Below are positions 6,694 through 9,466 of a DNA stretch of 9,466 nucleotides, one piece after another. Under the pieces are notes generated by a model. The model ran no database searches and was not told the origin of the DNA. It was given only the letters and a program-made list of their open reading frames with translations. Each line of letters starts with the position of its first letter. Positions within the stretch are counted from its first letter, which is position 1. Source of the stretch: Candidatus Brocadiia bacterium (GTDB taxonomy: Bacteria > Planctomycetota > MHYJ01 > WSZJ01); NCBI GenBank assembly GCA_013360825.1, contig JABWAY010000152.1, positions 1 to 9,466 on the forward strand. Direction: 5' to 3'. The translations under genes were made by a program, and so were the position numbers.

Positions 6694-6719
6694 CGACCCC
6701 TCGCGGTCCGCGCAACGCC

Positions 6720-8690
6720 CTGAGCGTCTCCGAAAAACTGACGTCCCTGGTGTTCGGCAAGCCCAAGGACCCCACCGATCCCAGGATCTTTCACCGCCTC
6801 TCCCTGATCGCGTTCTTCGCCTGGGTCGGGCTCGGCGCGGACGGGCTGTCGTCCTCGGCCTACGGCCCGGAGGAATCGTTCAAGGCCCTCGGGGCCGGCC
6901 ACGAGTCGCTGGCCCTCTTCCTCGCGCTCGCCACCGCGTTCACGGTCCTCGTGATCTCCATGACCTATTCCAAGGTCATCGAGGTGTTCCCGACGGGGGG
7001 CGGCGGCTACCTGGTGAGCACCAAGCTGCTCGGAAGCGGACCGGGGCTGATTTCCGGCGCCTCGCTCGTGGTGGACTACGTCCTGACGGTCGCGATCTCT
7101 GTCTCGTCCGCCTCGGACGCGCTGTTCTCCTTTCTGCCGGCGCATCTTGCCCCGTGGAAGATCCACATGGCGATGTCGCTGCTGGTGGGGCTGACGTATC
7201 TCAACATCCGCGGGGTGAAGGAATCGACGGTCGTGCTGACGCCGATTTTCGTCACGTTCGTGGTCACGCACGCGATCGTGATCGGGTACGGGATTTTCGC
7301 GCACGGGACGGGGATCTCGGGCGTCGCTCAGGACAGCGTGCAGCAGGTGCAGACGGCCCGGGACGCGGGCGTCCTCTGGCCCCTGTTCCTGTCGTTCATG
7401 CTCGCCTACACGATGGGCGCCGGAACGTACACGGGGATCGAGGCGGTCGCGAATTCGATGAACGTCCTGCGCGAGCCGAAGGTGGAGACGGGGAAGCGGA
7501 CGATGGCGTACATGGGGATTTCGCTGGCGGTGACGGCGGGCGGGATCCTGCTCTGTTACCTGCTCTGGAACGTCCACGAGACTCCCGGGAAGACGCTGAA
7601 TGCGGTGCTGATCCAGAACGTGGCGCAGGACTGGGGCGCCCCGGGCTGGGGAGTCCGGGCGTTCGTGATCGTCACGCTCGTCTCCGAGGCCGCCCTGCTC
7701 GTCGCCGCGGCGCAGGCCGGGTTCGTGGGCGGTCCGGCGGTGCTGTCCAACATGTCGCTGGACGGGTGGTTTCCGAAGCGGTTTTCGCACCTGTCCGACC
7801 GGCTGGTGACCACGAACGGAGTGGTCCTGATGGCGGGGGCGGCGGCGGTGATCGTGCTCGGGACGAAGGGGTCGGTCACGATGCTGGTGGTCATGTACTC
7901 CATCAACGTGTTCATCGACTTCGTGCTGTGCCAGGTGGGGATGCTCGTCCACTGGACGCGGAGCCGCCGGCGCGTGAAGACCTGGGTGCGGAACGTCGTG
8001 CTGCACGCGGTGGGGTTCCTGCTGTGCGCGACCATTCTCGGATTCACGATCTCGCAGAAGTTCTTCAAGGGCGGGTACGTCACGATCCTGATCACCACCG
8101 GCCTGATCCTGGTCTGCCTCTGGATCAAGTCCCACTACAAGGCGGTCGCGCGCCTGATGCGCCGGCTGGACATGCAGTTCCGCGAGATCCCGGAGGCACA
8201 GACCGATCCCGCGCTGGTGAATCCGGGGGACGGGGCCCCGACGGCGGCGCTGTTCGTCGGCTCGTTCGGGGGGTTCGGCATTCACACGTTCTTCGCGATT
8301 CACAAGGCCTGGCCCCGCCACTACCAGCGCTTCATCTTTCTGAGTGTCGGCGTCGTGGACACCGCGCGGTTCAAGGGGGTGGAGGAGGTCGAGAATCTTG
8401 AGAAGGAGACGGAGAACACGATCCGGAAATACGTCCGGATGGCGCGCGGGCAGGGGTGCTACGCCATCGGGGATTACATGGTCGGCCCGGAACCCGTCGT
8501 CAAGATGATGGAGCTGGCGCGGAAGGTGCAGAAGGAGTATCCGAACGTCGTGTTCTTCAGCGGGAAGCTCGTCTTCCCGCAGGAGAACCTGATGACGCGG
8601 CTCCTGCACAACCAGACGGCCTACGCGATCCAGCGGGAGATGCAGTTCGAGGGGATGACGATGATCGTGCTGCCGGTGCGGGCGATGTGA
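6720..8690 (+). CDS. KimA-like APC-superfamily permease (probable K+:H+ symporter) with C-terminal cytosolic domain
   Basis: Integral membrane protein, 656 aa from this start, with about 12 hydrophobic segments between residues 28 and 490, then a soluble domain (about 506-656). Resemblance to Bacillus KimA runs end to end: FGKPKDP near the start, GADGLSSSAYGPEE (39-52), FPTGGGGY (90-97), SLVVDYVLTVAIS (115-127), GTYTGIEA (235-242), and LLHNQTAYAI in the C-terminal domain against the KimA sequence LHNQSAF. Residues recalled as ion ligands in KimA (Asp36, Tyr43, Asp117, Thr121, Ser125) have counterparts D41, Y48, D119, T123 and S127. I infer potassium uptake; amino acid transport is the alternative, as many annotations say only APC permease. 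The start is uncertain: CTG 6720 keeps the conserved N-terminus but is a rare start without clear Shine-Dalgarno. GTG 6750 is shorter and GTG 6564 adds 52 Pro/Arg-rich residues. Confidence 0.88.
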   Translation: MSVSEKLTSLVFGKPKDPTDPRIFHRLSLIAFFAWVGLGADGLSSSAYGPEESFKALGAGHESLALFLALATAFTVLVISMTYSKVIEVFPTGGGGYLVSTKLLGSGPGLISGASLVVDYVLTVAISVSSASDALFSFLPAHLAPWKIHMAMSLLVGLTYLNIRGVKESTVVLTPIFVTFVVTHAIVIGYGIFAHGTGISGVAQDSVQQVQTARDAGVLWPLFLSFMLAYTMGAGTYTGIEAVANSMNVLREPKVETGKRTMAYMGISLAVTAGGILLCYLLWNVHETPGKTLNAVLIQNVAQDWGAPGWGVRAFVIVTLVSEAALLVAAAQAGFVGGPAVLSNMSLDGWFPKRFSHLSDRLVTTNGVVLMAGAAAVIVLGTKGSVTMLVVMYSINVFIDFVLCQVGMLVHWTRSRRRVKTWVRNVVLHAVGFLLCATILGFTISQKFFKGGYVTILITTGLILVCLWIKSHYKAVARLMRRLDMQFREIPEAQTDPALVNPGDGAPTAALFVGSFGGFGIHTFFAIHKAWPRHYQRFIFLSVGVVDTARFKGVEEVENLEKETENTIRKYVRMARGQGCYAIGDYMVGPEPVVKMMELARKVQKEYPNVVFFSGKLVFPQENLMTRLLHNQTAYAIQREMQFEGMTMIVLPVRAM

Positions 8691-8793
8691 CGGACGCGGG
8701 CCGCGGGGCCGAGGGGCGGTTTGCGTCTCCGGATGTCCCGCGGGCCGGATACACTGGAGGAGGCCTTCAGGGGGCCGATTCGGGAGCCGATTC
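8691..8793 (+). other. Intergenic spacer with promoter-like box and short direct repeat
   Basis: The 103-bp gap after the permease has no T-tracted terminator hairpin. CCGCGGG (8701-8707) can pair with CCCGCGG (8737-8743), but the loop is 29 bases. TACACT (8750-8755) resembles a -10 box, yet no -35 stands at the right distance; TTGCGT (8721-8726) is 23 bases away. GCCGATTC is repeated at 8774-8781 and 8786-8793, ending directly at the next ATG, with GGGAG between the copies as likely ribosome-binding site. Confidence 0.4.
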
Positions 8794-9466
8794 ATGCGCG
8801 CGTTTCTGGCCTGCCTGCTTCTCGCGGGTGCGGCGGTCGCGGACCTCGTCACGATGAAGGACGGCCGCGTCCTCGAGGGGGACGTCCTCAGCGACGACGG
8901 AACCACCGTCCGCCTCCGGATGCGTCTCGGGACGATCAACATCCGGAAGGACGAGATCGTCTCGATCGAGGAGAAGGCGACTCCCGAGGAGGAATACGAG
9001 GAGCGGCTGCGGGGGCTCGACCGGCAGGACGCGAAGGCGCTGCTGGAGCTCGGCGAGTGGCTGCTGACGAAGAAAATGACGAGGCAGGCGATCGATCACC
9101 TCATCGAGGCCGATCGCCTCGACCCCGCGGCGGAGGGACCGCGCGCGGCGCTGGGCCGGATCGGCTGGCACAAGGCCGGAGACGAGTGGCAGGACGAAAA
9201 CACCTGGTATCTCGGAAGAGGGTGGACCCGGTGGGAGGGGCGCTGGATCCACCCGGTCGAGTACTCCTGGAGGCTCTCGCAGCAGGTCCTCAAACTCCTG
9301 AACACGCGCGTCGAGGCCACGCGGGTCCGCCGGGGAAATGCGGCGGCGGCGAAACGCCGGCAGGAGGAAACCGTCGGCCGCCTCACCGACCTCGTGGACC
9401 GCGGACCGCGACTCCTCAGCAGCGCGGACGCCGAGATCGACCGCCGCGCCGCCGAGGAACGCGCGG
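8794..9466 (+). CDS. Secreted TPR-like protein of unknown function, planctomycete type (3' end outside window)
   Basis: The frame is open from ATG 8794 to the right edge (224 residues visible, no stop). Residues 1-16 (MRAFLACLLLAGAAVA) form a short signal peptide with an AVA/D cleavage site. There follows a small beta-rich segment, VTMKDGRVLEGDVLSDDG (19-36) up to about 60, of the kind that begins many planctomycete secreted proteins. A helical pair with TPR character follows (about 78-112, LLELGEWLL through AIDHLIEADRLDP). Next is a Trp-rich stretch (124-152) with GWHKAGDEW and GRGWTRWEGRWI, and then a charged, Ala/Arg-rich helix, possibly coiled coil (175-224). No catalytic motif is visible. 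GGGAG 8 bases before the ATG serves as ribosome-binding site. I recognise the general architecture but know no function for it; the missing C-terminus may hold the defining domain. Confidence 0.8.
   Translation, partial: MRAFLACLLLAGAAVADLVTMKDGRVLEGDVLSDDGTTVRLRMRLGTINIRKDEIVSIEEKATPEEEYEERLRGLDRQDAKALLELGEWLLTKKMTRQAIDHLIEADRLDPAAEGPRAALGRIGWHKAGDEWQDENTWYLGRGWTRWEGRWIHPVEYSWRLSQQVLKLLNTRVEATRVRRGNAAAAKRRQEETVGRLTDLVDRGPRLLSSADAEIDRRAAEERA

Noticed and set aside
6564..6719. Extension of the permease to GTG 6564, preceded by purine-rich bases
   Set aside because: The added 52 residues are low-complexity and unlike KimA N-termini, and a promoter-like pair lies inside the stretch. Not fully excluded.
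6665..6719. A c-di-AMP riboswitch before the KimA-like gene, as in Bacillus
   Set aside because: The space after the candidate promoter is only about 55 bases, too short for that riboswitch, and I see none of its conserved blocks.
2600..8401. A very long open frame on the + strand (over 1,900 codons) across dxs, nadK and the phosphoesterase
   Set aside because: It runs antisense to several well-identified enzymes, is extremely rich in Arg, Pro and Gly, and has no recognisable domain until it shadows the permease in another frame. Such frames arise from GC-biased third positions.
6399..8942. A long - strand open frame (847 codons) opposite the permease
   Set aside because: Composition is Arg/His/Pro-rich with no domain, and the + strand frame encodes a clear 12-TM transporter.
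1..9466. A new defence, mobile or RNA-based system
   Set aside because: Every substantial gene is a recognisable metabolic, transport or secreted protein. No integrase, transposase, nuclease, reverse transcriptase, att-like repeat or large structured non-coding region is visible.

Overview
This is a very GC-rich stretch of bacterial chromosome, densely packed with conserved housekeeping genes plus two lineage-flavoured secreted proteins. No rRNA, tRNA, CRISPR array, insertion sequence or phage gene is visible. The best taxonomic hint is Planctomycetota or a related phylum. It rests on a membrane-anchored protein joining a CxxCH heme site to a seven-blade FG-GAP/VCBS propeller, and on a signal-peptide protein of a type common in planctomycete genomes at the right edge. 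This assignment is inference, not proof.

Layout. (1) Positions 1-1294, + strand: the 3' end of pnuC (nicotinamide riboside uptake) overlaps nadR (ribosylnicotinamide kinase plus NMN adenylyltransferase). (2) Positions 1239-6493, - strand: a tight run transcribed right to left, dxs, nadK, a metallophosphoesterase and the cytochrome/FG-GAP protein. The last three are joined by 4-base stop/start overlaps, and the last runs tail-to-tail into nadR with 56 bp of shared coding DNA. (3) Positions 6494-6719: a divergent control region. (4) Positions 6720-8690, + strand: a 12-TM APC-superfamily permease with a C-terminal cytosolic domain, very like the KimA potassium importer. (5) Positions 8794-9466, + strand: a secreted or periplasmic protein of unknown function, cut by the window edge.

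How the genes fit together. PnuC, NadR and NadK make a complete route from external nicotinamide riboside to NMN, NAD and NADP, split over two converging transcription units. Dxs starts the MEP isoprenoid pathway, which uses NADPH in its next step. The phosphoesterase and the heme/propeller protein have no obvious link to these pathways; their translational coupling to nadK is the most unusual aspect of the window. I did not find a clearly new defence, mobile or RNA system here. The findings are modest and mostly concern gene architecture and control regions.
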